This document shows, one piece after another, positions 16,750-25,043 of a stretch of DNA of 64,000 nt. Position 1 is the stretch's first letter, and every line of letters starts with the position of its first letter. The notes under the pieces are model-generated. The model was given only the letters and a program-made list of their open reading frames with translations. It did not search any database and was not told the origin of the DNA. Position numbers and translations under genes: made by a program. Source of the DNA: Burkholderia cepacia. GTDB lineage: Bacteria > Pseudomonadota > Gammaproteobacteria > Burkholderiales > Burkholderiaceae. The DNA lies in assembly GCF_001718835.1 (NCBI RefSeq), contig NZ_CP013444.1, positions 1,922,001 to 1,986,000 on the forward strand. Direction: 5' to 3'.

Positions 16750-18135
16750 TCAGTCGGACGAGCCCGTCCCGCGCGGCCGCTCGATCCCGTATGCCTCCAT
16801 CCAGCGGTACAGCGTCGCGCGCGACACCCCGAGCTCGCGCGCCGAAGCCGCGACGCGCCCGCGCGTGCGCAGCAGCGCCGTTTCGATTGCCTCGCGCTCG
16901 ATCGACTTGCGGATGTCGGCAACGGACGGCGACGCCGCGTCGAGGCAGTATTCGAGTTCGAGATCGCGCGCGGTGATCAGCCGCCCCTCGGTCATCACGA
17001 CCGCACGGCGCACGCGATTGATCAGCTCGCGGACGTTGCCGGGCCAGTCGTGCTTGTACAGTGCCGTGATCGCATCCGTCGAGAAGCCGCGCACGCGATG
17101 GCGCGCGTCGCCGCGGAAGCGTTCGAGCATGTGATGCGCGAGCAGCTCGATGTCCTTGCCGCGCGCGCGCAGCGGCGGCTGGTCGATGCGCATCACGCAC
17201 AGCCGGTGGAACAGGTCGGCCCGGAAGCGCCCTTCCTCCATCGCGTCGCGCAGGTCGACGTGCGTCGCCGACACGATCCGCACGTCGACCGGCACCGGAT
17301 CGCTGCCGCCGAGCCGGTGAATCGCGCGCGCCTGCAGGAAACGCAGCAAGCTTGCCTGGCTCTCGTGCGGCAGGTCGCCGATCTCGTCGAGCAGCAGCGT
17401 GCCGCCGTTCGCCGCTTCGACATAGCCGATCTTGCGCGAATTCGCGCCGGTAAACGCGCCGCGCTCGTAGCCGAACAGCTCCGACTGCAGCAGGTCGGGC
17501 GGAATCGCGCCGCAATTGACCGCGACGAACGGCCCGTTGCGCCGCTCCGAATGACGGTGGATCGCGAGCGCGGTCAGCTCCTTGCCGGTGCCGGTCTCGC
17601 CGAACACGAACACCGGCGCGTCTGTGCGCGCAAAGCGCCGCACCGTATCGAACAGTCGCAGCATCGCGCTGCAGGTGCCGACAATGCCGTGCTCGGCCAC
17701 CTCGGGATGTTCGCGATCGCGCACGAACAGGCACTCCATCCCGTACGCGTGACCGACCGTATCGGCAATCCGCTGATGGGACGCCGGCAGCGTGATGTAG
17801 TCGAAACAGTAGTCGCGCAGCAGCGCGCGCACGTTCGTCGATGCGGTCTGCCCCGCATCGACGAGCGCGACCCAGACGACGTCGCGCATCGACGCGCACA
17901 TTGCCGCGATCGCGCCGATCGCGTCGGCATGGCCGCCGCTGAGGTCGAGAATGCCGCACGTGATTTCGCCGGTGCTGTCGCGCAGCTCGCTCGCGTGCGC
18001 GACGACCGTGACTTTCCAGTCGCGCCGCGCGAGTTCCTTGCGCAGCATTGCGGACGGCGCCTGCGTCCAGTAGATCAGCGGACGCTGCCTTGTGCCCTTT
18101 CCCCCGCCCTTGTCACGCGTTATTGGCCTATTCAT
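16750..18135 (-). CDS. berB: Sigma-54-dependent activator, BerB candidate (VpsR-like)
   Basis: A 461-residue enhancer-binding protein with a receiver-like N-domain (about 18-145) of the VpsR/FleQ kind, without an obvious phospho-acceptor context. The AAA+ domain has Walker A GETGTGKE (179-186), the sigma-54 contact motif GAFTGA (226-231) and Walker B TLLLDE. A Fis-type HTH (RVAASARELGVSRATLYRWM) ends the protein. In B. cenocepacia, BerB binds c-di-GMP and with RpoN activates berA; position and architecture fit, although the name is an inference. It is convergent with the carrier-protein operon. Confidence 0.88.
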   Translation of the reverse strand: MNRPITRDKGGGKGTRQRPLIYWTQAPSAMLRKELARRDWKVTVVAHASELRDSTGEITCGILDLSGGHADAIGAIAAMCASMRDVVWVALVDAGQTASTNVRALLRDYCFDYITLPASHQRIADTVGHAYGMECLFVRDREHPEVAEHGIVGTCSAMLRLFDTVRRFARTDAPVFVFGETGTGKELTALAIHRHSERRNGPFVAVNCGAIPPDLLQSELFGYERGAFTGANSRKIGYVEAANGGTLLLDEIGDLPHESQASLLRFLQARAIHRLGGSDPVPVDVRIVSATHVDLRDAMEEGRFRADLFHRLCVMRIDQPPLRARGKDIELLAHHMLERFRGDARHRVRGFSTDAITALYKHDWPGNVRELINRVRRAVVMTEGRLITARDLELEYCLDAASPSVADIRKSIEREAIETALLRTRGRVAASARELGVSRATLYRWMEAYGIERPRGTGSSD

Positions 18136-18408
18136 GACGAACCATCGCTTTCTTTACTCCGTGAACCTTCTTCGCGCCGCGCTGCCGGCGGCGACCGGGG
18201 CCGCACGCGCCACGGTTCCGGAGTACGGGCCGGCTGTCGTCCGGCCCGCTGCTGCCGTGCCCGGATAAACTCGCGTCCGCCCGGGCCGCCCCCGTCCTGG
18301 TTGTCATGCGGCGCGCCGTCGGCGTCGACACGCCGGCACGGCCGCCTCGCTTCATTCGCTTCCGAATGTACACGTCGTGCCGAAACCGATTGTTAGCAAA
18401 CGAAAAAC

Positions 18409-18423
18409 ATCGAATCTTTCGAT
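18409..18423. promoter_or_regulatory. Inverted repeat upstream of berB candidate
   Basis: Perfect 6-bp arms ATCGAA and TTCGAT with a 3-bp centre, about 280 bp upstream of the berB start. Candidate operator of unknown partner. Confidence 0.3.
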
Positions 18424-18481
18424 TACGCGACGGCCGGATCGGGGATGGCGCGCTTTAGCAATGCAGGTTTGATTATCCGCG

Positions 18482-18500
18482 ACCGATCCCGTCGATCGGT
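18482..18500. promoter_or_regulatory. Inverted repeat, candidate operator
   Basis: Perfect 7-bp arms ACCGATC and GATCGGT separated by 5 bp, about 350 bp upstream of berB and 190 bp beyond the end of the next glycosyltransferase gene. Confidence 0.3.
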
Positions 18501-18687
18501 GGGCAATACTACATTCGCGCGCTGCGGGCTACGAGGATTAACCGCCATTCGATACGGAATGCCTGAAAAAAGGAGACAAACGTTCCGCCTTTCGCATAAT
18601 TTCGGCTCGCCCATCAGGCATCCTCGTCGGCTGGCGCCATACCGTCCGTTACATCACGGTTGCACACCAGCCGCAACCGGGCCGTCG

Positions 18688-19917
18688 TCAGATACGCTGC
18701 GACGCCGCGTCGTCGTGGTGTGCGTGGTGCGCCCGCATGCCGTGTCGCTCGTCCGGGTGCACGTCGCTGCTCTCCGCGCCGGCGGCGTCCGCCATCTCTT
18801 CCTGCAACGCGGCATAGCCGTCCAGCACGAAGCGCGTGAACTCGGCCCGGAAGCGATCGGCGCCGAACCGCTGCGCGTTCTGCCGGCACACGCGCGCGTC
18901 GAACGTGCCGCGCGGCAACGCGTCGAAGCGCTCGAGCGCTTCGACGAGCGCGGCGGCAGTCTGCGCGCGATAGAACAGCCCGGTGGCGCGCGCGCACGGC
19001 CATGCGCGCACCGACTCGCGCACGCCGCCCTTGCCGTACGCGATCACCGGCGTGCCGCAGGCCTGCGCCTCCACCGGCGCGATGCCGAAGTCCTCTTCGG
19101 CCGCGAACACGAACGCGCGGGCGCGCTGCAGATGATCGTGCAGGACTTCGAACGGCTGGTAGCCGAGCAGCGTGACGTTCGGGCCCGCAAGCACGCGGAT
19201 CTTCGCCATCTCCGGGCCGTCGCCGATCACGACCAGCCGGCGCGACGGCATGCGCGAAAACGCTTCGACGATCAGGTCGATCCGCTTGTACGGCACCAGG
19301 CGCGACGCGGTCAGATAGAAGTCTTCCTTGTCTGCGTGCAGCGTCAGGTGCTCGACGTCGACGGGCGGATGAATCACGATCGCGTCGCGCCGGTAGGTCT
19401 TGCGGATGCGGCGCGCGATGAAATGCGAATTCGCGGCCACGCTATCGACGCCGTTCGCCGAGTGCGCGTCCCAGTTGCGGATGTAGTGCAGCAGCACGCG
19501 CGCTAACGCCGATTTCGGTCCGCGCGCCAGTCCGGCTTCGTTCAGGTACTGGTGCTGCAGGTCCCACGCATAGCGCACCGGCGAATGCACGTAGCTCGCG
19601 TGGAACTGGTCGGGTCCGCTCAGCACGCCCTTCGCGACCGCATACGAACTCGACAGCACGATGTCGTAGCCGGACAGGTCGAACTGTTCGATCGCCAACG
19701 GAAACAGCGGCAGATAGTGGCGATAGTGCGTGCGCGCGAACGGCAGTTTCTGGATGAACGACGTGCGCACGGCGCGGCCGCGCAGGCATGCGCGGTCGTC
19801 GAGGAAATCAACGAGGCTGTAGACGTCCGCCTGCGGAAAGCAGTCGATCATCTGCGCGAGCACGCGCTCGGCGCCGCCATGCACCACCAGCCAGTCGTGA
19901 ACGATCGCGATCTTCAA
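18688..19917 (-). CDS. Glycosyltransferase family 4 (mannosyltransferase-like), EPS assembly
   Basis: A 409-residue GT-B enzyme. The N-terminus is MKIAIVHDWLVVHGGAERVL, and the donor domain has TASRLVPYKRIDLIVEAF and the acceptor-phosphate motif FVFAAEEDFGIAPVEAQACGTPVIAYGKGG, common in WbaZ-like mannosyltransferases. The start is a TTG at 19917 with a GGGGG-rich site upstream; no ATG gives the conserved N-terminus. The last 40 residues are a His/Asp-rich tail (ERHGMRAHHAHHDDAASQ), possibly metal-binding or disordered. It is divergent from the GNAT/manC pair across a 280-bp region that has a CRP-type box. Confidence 0.9.
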   Translation of the reverse strand: MKIAIVHDWLVVHGGAERVLAQMIDCFPQADVYSLVDFLDDRACLRGRAVRTSFIQKLPFARTHYRHYLPLFPLAIEQFDLSGYDIVLSSSYAVAKGVLSGPDQFHASYVHSPVRYAWDLQHQYLNEAGLARGPKSALARVLLHYIRNWDAHSANGVDSVAANSHFIARRIRKTYRRDAIVIHPPVDVEHLTLHADKEDFYLTASRLVPYKRIDLIVEAFSRMPSRRLVVIGDGPEMAKIRVLAGPNVTLLGYQPFEVLHDHLQRARAFVFAAEEDFGIAPVEAQACGTPVIAYGKGGVRESVRAWPCARATGLFYRAQTAAALVEALERFDALPRGTFDARVCRQNAQRFGADRFRAEFTRFVLDGYAALQEEMADAAGAESSDVHPDERHGMRAHHAHHDDAASQRI

Positions 19918-20020
19918 GTGCGGCCCCCGGGGTTTTCTTTCGCGTACGCGGACGGCGAATGCGGCCCGCCCGCCAGGACGTGCGCATTATCGGCAAGCCG
20001 CGCCGCATCGGTTGTGTGCT

Positions 20021-20035
20021 GGCGCACATTGCGCC
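20021..20035. promoter_or_regulatory. Perfect palindrome between divergent EPS transcripts
   Basis: GGCGCACATTGCGCC, with 6-bp arms around CAT, lies in the divergent promoter region of the glycosyltransferase (left) and GNAT/manC (right) genes. Confidence 0.3.
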
Positions 20036-20076
20036 GCTCTCGCGCAGCGCGCGGCCGGCGCCGCACGAAACCGGGC

Positions 20077-20090
20077 GTGAGTGCGCTCAC
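20077..20090. promoter_or_regulatory. CRP-family type binding box (GTGA-N6-TCAC)
   Basis: GTGA-GTGCGC-TCAC has the exact half-sites and spacing of CRP-family operators. It lies 110 bp before the GNAT start and 160 bp before the divergent glycosyltransferase start. In this locus the BerA-like or the second CRP-like protein is the obvious candidate to bind it; this has not been shown. Confidence 0.45.
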
Positions 20091-20199
20091 GAACAGACCG
20101 CGCCAATGCTCGCCCGTATCGTGACCTGAGCAATGCCGCGCGCGGCCGACGTCCGCCGCGCGGCATCGCATGTTCCGGGCATCACGCGAGGACAGCATC

Positions 20200-20772
20200 A
20201 TGGAATGGCATTGTTGTGAATTCGAACATCTGGGCGCCGTCGATCTCTACGCAATCCTGCGCGCGCGCAACGCCGTGCTGGTGGTCGAGGACGCGCACAC
20301 GCATCTCGACATCGACGGCAAGGACGCCGGTGCGCTGCACGTCTACGCGCTCGCGCACGACGGCGACGCCCTGCAGGTCGCCGCGTACGCGCGCCTGCTG
20401 CCCGGCGACGACATCGATCCGGACGCCGTGATCGACAAGGTGCTGACGAGCGAGCGCCGACGCGACGACGATACGCTCGGGCAGCTGATCGAGCGCGCGC
20501 TCGCGGCGGCCCGCGTCGCGTGGCCCGGCATCGCGGTGCGCACGCACGTCCCGGCAGCGCGCCAGGCGTTCTACAAGCGTTTCGGATTCCGCAAGGCTTA
20601 CGGCCCGTATCTCGAACAGGGTGCGCCGTTCATCGGCCTGGTGCGCCCGGTCGATCGCGCCGCCGGCGCGCTCCAGCACCTGCTGTCGCGCGTGATCGCC
20701 GCGCCACGCGCACGCGACGACGACAATCGCCCGCGCAACCGGCTGCCCGCCGACACCGGAGCCAATCGATGA
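20200..20772 (+). CDS. GNAT family N-acetyltransferase (ElaA-like)
   Basis: A 190-residue protein close to E. coli ElaA: MEWHCCEFEHLGAVDLYAI, RNAVLVVEDAHTHLDIDG and YARLLPGDDIDPDAVIDKVL match the family's layout, and AARQAFYKRFGFRKAYGPYLEQGAPFIGL is the acetyl-CoA fold's last strand-helix. The ATG at 20200 follows GAGGA. The motif A glycine loop (usually RGxGxG) is weak here: RRDDDTLGQLIERAL. The last 30 residues are an extra Arg/Asp-rich tail. Its stop overlaps the manC start (ATGA). Acetylation of an EPS sugar or a protein are both possible. Confidence 0.85.
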   Translation: MEWHCCEFEHLGAVDLYAILRARNAVLVVEDAHTHLDIDGKDAGALHVYALAHDGDALQVAAYARLLPGDDIDPDAVIDKVLTSERRRDDDTLGQLIERALAAARVAWPGIAVRTHVPAARQAFYKRFGFRKAYGPYLEQGAPFIGLVRPVDRAAGALQHLLSRVIAAPRARDDDNRPRNRLPADTGANR

Positions 20773-22340
20773 CCCGCACCCTTCGCCCGGTTCCCGATCC
20801 CGACCTGCCGCGCATCCTGCCGGTGATTCTCGCCGGCGGCTCCGGCACCCGGCTGTGGCCGCTGTCGCGCGAGCAGTATCCGAAGCAGCTGATCGAGCTG
20901 ACCTCGAACGAATCGCCGCTGTCGGCGACGGCGCGCCGCCTGAACGGCATCGCGAACGCGTCGCTCGGCGACACGTTGCTGCTGGTCTGCGGCGAACAGC
21001 ATCGCCTCATGAGCGCCGCGCAGGTGCTCGGTCGCGCGGCGCCCGCCCGCATCCTGCTCGAACCGGCCGCGCGCAACACCGCGCCCGCGCTGACGCTTGC
21101 GGCCCTCGACGCGAGCCAGCTCGCGGACGATCCCGTGCTCGCGGTGATGCCGGCCGATCACGTGATCACCGACGTCGGCGCGTTCCAGGACGCGATCGCG
21201 CGCGCGGCGCGCTACGCGCAGGAAGGGGCGATCGTCACGCTCGGCGTGCTGCCCCGGCGCGCGGAGACGGGTTACGGCTACATCCAGGTCGGCGAGCCGC
21301 GCACCGGCCGCCACCGTGGCCAGGGCGGTTACGCGATCGGGCGTTTCGTCGAGAAGCCCGACGCGACGCTGGCCGAACGCTACCTGCAATCCGGCGATTA
21401 CTGGTGGAACAGCGGGATTTACGTGACGCGCGCATCGGTCTGGCTGAAGGCGATCCACGCGCTCGCGCCGGCGATTCACGCCGCGTGCGAGGCCGCATGG
21501 CGCGCGGGCATCCCCGAGGATCCGTTCTTCCGGATCGATGCGGCGGCCTTCGACACATGCCCGTCGGACTCGATCGACTACGCGGTGATGGAACGGCTCG
21601 CGGAGCACGGCGAACTCGGCATCGAAGGCATCGTGGTACCGCTCGCCGCCGGCTGGTCGGATGTCGGTACCTGGGATGCGATCTGGGAAATCATGCCGAA
21701 GGACGATCACGGCAACGTTGCGCGCGGCCCGATCGTGTTCGAGGACACGCAGGACAGCCTCGTGCGTTCGGAGGGCCGCCTGATCGCGTGCGTCGGGATG
21801 AAGGACGTCGTCGTGATCGAGACGCCCGATGCCGTGCTGGTCGCGAACAAGCACGACGTGCAGCGCGTGAAGAACATCGTCGAGCGCCTGAAGAACGACC
21901 GGCGCCCGCAGGCGCGCGAGCACCGCAAGGTGCAGCGGCCGTGGGGGCACTACGATTCGATCGATCTCGGCCAACGCTTCCAGGTGAAGCGAATCGTCGT
22001 CGAACCCGGCAAGCGGCTGTCGCTGCAGATGCACTATCACCGCGCCGAGCACTGGATCGTCGTGCGCGGCACCGCGAAGGTGACGCGCGGCAGCGAAACG
22101 TTCCTGCTGTGCGAGAACGAGTCGACGTACATCGCGGTCGGCGAAGTGCATCGCCTCGAGAATCCGGGCCGGATTCCGCTCGAAATCATCGAAGTGCAAT
22201 CGGGCGATTATCTCGGCGAGGACGATATCGTTCGGTTCGACGATCAGTATGGGCGCTCGGTCGTCGCGGCCGATGCGGCGGCGTCGGTCGAATCCACGGC
22301 GCAGGCGTGCACGAAGCCGGCGGTCAGCGACGTCAGGTAG
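20769..22340 (+). CDS. manC: Mannose-1-phosphate guanylyltransferase / mannose-6-phosphate isomerase (bifunctional)
   Basis: A 523-residue cytoplasmic enzyme making GDP-mannose, the donor for EPS mannosyl units. The nucleotidyltransferase domain (1-360) has ILAGGSGTRLWPLSREQYPKQ and FVEKPD; the C-terminal cupin isomerase domain (370-490) has PWGHYDSIDLG, LSLQMHYHRAEHWIVVRGTA and GEVHRLENPG with metal-binding His residues. The ATG overlaps the GNAT stop, so they are co-translated. It is the second-domain type typical of EPS loci, like BceA or AlgA. Confidence 0.96.
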   Translation: MTRTLRPVPDPDLPRILPVILAGGSGTRLWPLSREQYPKQLIELTSNESPLSATARRLNGIANASLGDTLLLVCGEQHRLMSAAQVLGRAAPARILLEPAARNTAPALTLAALDASQLADDPVLAVMPADHVITDVGAFQDAIARAARYAQEGAIVTLGVLPRRAETGYGYIQVGEPRTGRHRGQGGYAIGRFVEKPDATLAERYLQSGDYWWNSGIYVTRASVWLKAIHALAPAIHAACEAAWRAGIPEDPFFRIDAAAFDTCPSDSIDYAVMERLAEHGELGIEGIVVPLAAGWSDVGTWDAIWEIMPKDDHGNVARGPIVFEDTQDSLVRSEGRLIACVGMKDVVVIETPDAVLVANKHDVQRVKNIVERLKNDRRPQAREHRKVQRPWGHYDSIDLGQRFQVKRIVVEPGKRLSLQMHYHRAEHWIVVRGTAKVTRGSETFLLCENESTYIAVGEVHRLENPGRIPLEIIEVQSGDYLGEDDIVRFDDQYGRSVVAADAAASVESTAQACTKPAVSDVR

Positions 22341-22354
22341 CCGTGCCCGGCTGA

Positions 22355-23659
22355 TCAACGCTCCACGGCAAGCGCGCCCCGCCCGCGCGCCTGCCTGAGC
22401 CATTGCCGCACGCGCGGCATCCGCGTCTCATCGGCGCCGCTGACCGCGAATGCCACCGCCTGCGACGCCACGCGCGCGGGCGGTGGCAGCGCGACGCCGT
22501 TCAGCGTGTTCGCGGCCCCGGCGATCGCCTGCCCGGCCGCGCAGCCGCGCGACTCGCGGGCGATCGGCGCGCCTCCGATCGCGTCGATCCGATTGCCCGA
22601 CACGCGGACCCCGCACACGTTCCCCAGCGTGCGGACGCCCGCGAACCGCGCGTCGACGATCCGGTTGTCCGTCACGTCGACCCGCGTGACCGCGCCCGAG
22701 CCGGCGTTCAGGTCGATCGCGGCCTGCCCGGTCTGCGCTCGCCCCGCCTGCCTTGACGCCCGCTGCTGGATATCCGCCACCACGTTGCGCGCGACACGCA
22801 CGTTGGTCGCGTCGTAGGTCCGGTAGCTGTCCTCCTGCGCGACAAGAATGCCCGCGCCCGTCCGCACGCCGCGCACGACGTTGTTCGAGATCGTCACGTC
22901 CGCGCCGCCGACCACCGTCACGCCGCGTCCCCAGTCGTTGCCTTCGAGCGAATTGCCGGCGATCAGCACGTTGCCGCTCGGCGCGCCGTCGTTGCGGTAG
23001 CTTACGACCGCGATCATGTCGTCGCCCGTGTCGCGCACGACGTTGCCCTGCACGAGCACGTTGAGCGCGCCGTGCGTCACGTGGATGCCGTCCGCGAGGG
23101 TCGCGCGGACCTCGTTGCCGACGATCGCGACGTCCTGCCCGCCGAACACGAAGATGCCGGCGCTGGCGCCGCCGTCGATCACGACGTCGAGCACCTGCAC
23201 GCCGCGCCCCGTCACGTCCACCTTCGTCGAAGCGGGTGTCGTCAGGCGTGTCGCGCCGATCCCGGCCAGCGTGAGCCCCGCGAGCGTCGTACCGTCGCCC
23301 CGCATCTCGATGGTCTGGTCGTCCGGGTCGGTCGCGACGAGCGTCGCGCCGTAGCCCGATACCACGACGTTCGCCTGCTTCACGGCCAGCGAGCGCCCGA
23401 CGACGTACCGCCCCGGCGCGAACACGAGCCGCTGGCCGCGCTGCAGCGCGTCGAGCGCGCGTTGCAGCGCGTCGGCCTGGTCCGCGCCGTCGGCCGACGG
23501 ATGGACGATCGCGTCGGGTGCGACCGTCGCGTGTTCGACTTGCATGCCGGCGGCTGTCGCGGCTGCGTCCGGCCGCGGCTGCGACACGGCGGCCACGCGG
23601 AAGCCGAGCGCGACCGCGCAGGCTGCGAGCGCGCATCGGGATTTGCGCGTCGGGATCAT
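22355..23659 (-). CDS. Secreted right-handed parallel beta-helix protein (polysaccharide lyase/epimerase fold)
   Basis: A 434-residue protein with an N-terminal export signal (about 1-28, ALAACAVALGFRVAAVS) followed by a pectate-lyase-like beta-helix (about 50-390). The repeats are easy to see: GVQVLDVVIDGG, DVAIVGNEVRATLADGIHV, NVLVQGNVVRDTGDDMIAV, DVTISNNVVRGVRTGAGILV, NVRVARNVVADI and VDVTDNRIVDARFAGV. Such proteins in EPS loci act as lyases, epimerases or polymer guides in the periplasm. Its ATG overlaps the stop of the polymerase gene (ATGA). The active site cannot be assigned from sequence alone. Confidence 0.87.
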   Translation of the reverse strand: MIPTRKSRCALAACAVALGFRVAAVSQPRPDAAATAAGMQVEHATVAPDAIVHPSADGADQADALQRALDALQRGQRLVFAPGRYVVGRSLAVKQANVVVSGYGATLVATDPDDQTIEMRGDGTTLAGLTLAGIGATRLTTPASTKVDVTGRGVQVLDVVIDGGASAGIFVFGGQDVAIVGNEVRATLADGIHVTHGALNVLVQGNVVRDTGDDMIAVVSYRNDGAPSGNVLIAGNSLEGNDWGRGVTVVGGADVTISNNVVRGVRTGAGILVAQEDSYRTYDATNVRVARNVVADIQQRASRQAGRAQTGQAAIDLNAGSGAVTRVDVTDNRIVDARFAGVRTLGNVCGVRVSGNRIDAIGGAPIARESRGCAAGQAIAGAANTLNGVALPPPARVASQAVAFAVSGADETRMPRVRQWLRQARGRGALAVER

Positions 23660-24960
23660 GTCGACGAGTGGCCGGGCCGCGTTCCGCAACAGCGGAACAC
23701 GACGAACAGCAGCATCAGCGGCACGAAGTTGCGCCCGCTGAACAGGTTCGGAATGCGCAGGATCTCGAGCAGCGACACGTAGAGCACCGCATGCGCGCAG
23801 CACCAGAAGCCGCTTGCGGCTCGCCAACCCGCGAAGCTTCGGCCGAACACCCAGCCGACGAACGCGGCGACGAGCAGCCCGAACCAGCCCCACTCGTAGA
23901 AGTGCACGAAGATTCCCGACGGGTTGTTGAATTCCGGATCGGCATAGCCGTTCAGGAACACGTTGATGCTGTCGCCCGAATCGAGCAGCGGCTGGAACAG
24001 GCCGCCGAGCCCCGGAAAGCGGATCAGCCAGTCGAACGTGAACATCGGATGCCCGGCGCCCCAGCCGAGGACGCTCAGGATTCCCGCGCCGTTGTTCAGC
24101 GCGGTCGAGTAATACAGCCCCAGGCGTTCGAGCGCGAAATCGACGATGTTGTCGTACAGGTTCACGTAGTAGGTTTCCCACGAACGGTTGTATTCGTTCG
24201 CGATGAAGAACCCGACCAGCAGCGGAATCGCCGCGAACGGCGCGAGCGACACCCACGCCGAGCGTCGCGGGCCGCGCCGGAACCGCGCGATCATCAGCAC
24301 GCACGGCAGCGCCATCTCGATCACGGCGAGCCGTTCCGCGAAGATGAAGCTGCGCAGCAGCGTCAGCACCGCCAGCGCGACGAGATACAGCTTGTGGCGG
24401 TTCAAGCCCTTCACGCGCGTCCTGTACACGTAGAAGTACAGCGCGACGTACGCGGCCGTCGCCTGCGTGAGCGTGCTCAGGCCGACCACGCGCCCTTTCA
24501 GTTCGAGCAGGTCGAACGCGCTCGCGCTGCCGCGCAGGAACGCGAGCAGCAGCGCGGGCTGCGCGAGCACGCCGCTCATCATCACCAGATAGCCGGCGAA
24601 CGCGAGCACGAACACGAGATCGAGCACGCACGGCGGCAGCTCGACGGGCGACGCGCGTGCCGCGCGCATCGGCTGCGCCCCCTGCGTGAGCCACGCGGAC
24701 GCCATCGCAACCACGAGGAACAGCGCGCCCGCGAATGCGTAGAAGCCGTCGAAGTAGACGCGCGCGATCGCTTTCTGGTCGCCGAGCAGGCTGACCGACA
24801 GCAGCCCGTAGAGCGGCAGGATGAAGAACAGGATCAGGCGCGCCGGGTCTTCCCACCAGTAGCCGTCGCCGGCGGCCGCGGGTCGCGCGCGCACCGGCGC
24901 GCGCACCGCCCGATGAACGGAGCGCGGCATGACGCGAGGGGCCGCACGCAAGTCATCCAT
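23656..24960 (-). CDS. Polysaccharide polymerase (Wzy-like), inner membrane
   Basis: A 434-residue integral membrane protein with about 10-12 hydrophobic segments (e.g. LILFFILPLYGLLSVSLLG, LDLVFVLAFAGYLVMMSGV, WFGLLVAAFVGWVFG, FVPLMLLFVVFRCC) and a large central loop (about 215-320, EYNRSWETYYVNLYDN...). This is the plan of O-antigen/EPS repeat-unit polymerases, whose sequences are poorly conserved, so the call rests on topology and on the position between Wzc and the beta-helix protein. The start at 24960 is preferred; Met11 is possible. Confidence 0.82.
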   Translation of the reverse strand: MDDLRAAPRVMPRSVHRAVRAPVRARPAAAGDGYWWEDPARLILFFILPLYGLLSVSLLGDQKAIARVYFDGFYAFAGALFLVVAMASAWLTQGAQPMRAARASPVELPPCVLDLVFVLAFAGYLVMMSGVLAQPALLLAFLRGSASAFDLLELKGRVVGLSTLTQATAAYVALYFYVYRTRVKGLNRHKLYLVALAVLTLLRSFIFAERLAVIEMALPCVLMIARFRRGPRRSAWVSLAPFAAIPLLVGFFIANEYNRSWETYYVNLYDNIVDFALERLGLYYSTALNNGAGILSVLGWGAGHPMFTFDWLIRFPGLGGLFQPLLDSGDSINVFLNGYADPEFNNPSGIFVHFYEWGWFGLLVAAFVGWVFGRSFAGWRAASGFWCCAHAVLYVSLLEILRIPNLFSGRNFVPLMLLFVVFRCCGTRPGHSST

Positions 24961-25043
24961 GAGGTTCGTTCCATCCGCTTGCGGCGCCTGCCGCGCGGCC
25001 GGCGGCGCAACGCACGATCGATCGGCCGCACATCGTCATCCGC

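Larger units (their letters stand above)
18136..18687. other. 550-bp region upstream of berB with two inverted repeats
   Basis: No gene is supported. The part from 18360 to 18600 is AT-richer than the flanks and is the likely promoter region of the sigma-54 regulator. It holds two perfect inverted repeats, listed separately. No -24/-12 element with correct spacing was found here on either strand. Confidence 0.45.

Noticed and set aside
14861..17959. A 1032-codon minus-strand frame through the GH2 gene into the sigma-54 regulator region
   Set aside because: It overlaps two real genes in other frames and encodes no recognisable protein.
18445..18462. TGGCGCG...GC as a sigma-54 promoter upstream of berB
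   Set aside because: Spacing is off by one base and it points away from berB.
20018..20035. TGGCGCACATTGCG as a sigma-54 promoter
   Set aside because: The distance between the -24-like and -12-like parts is two bases too short; it is better explained as a palindrome.
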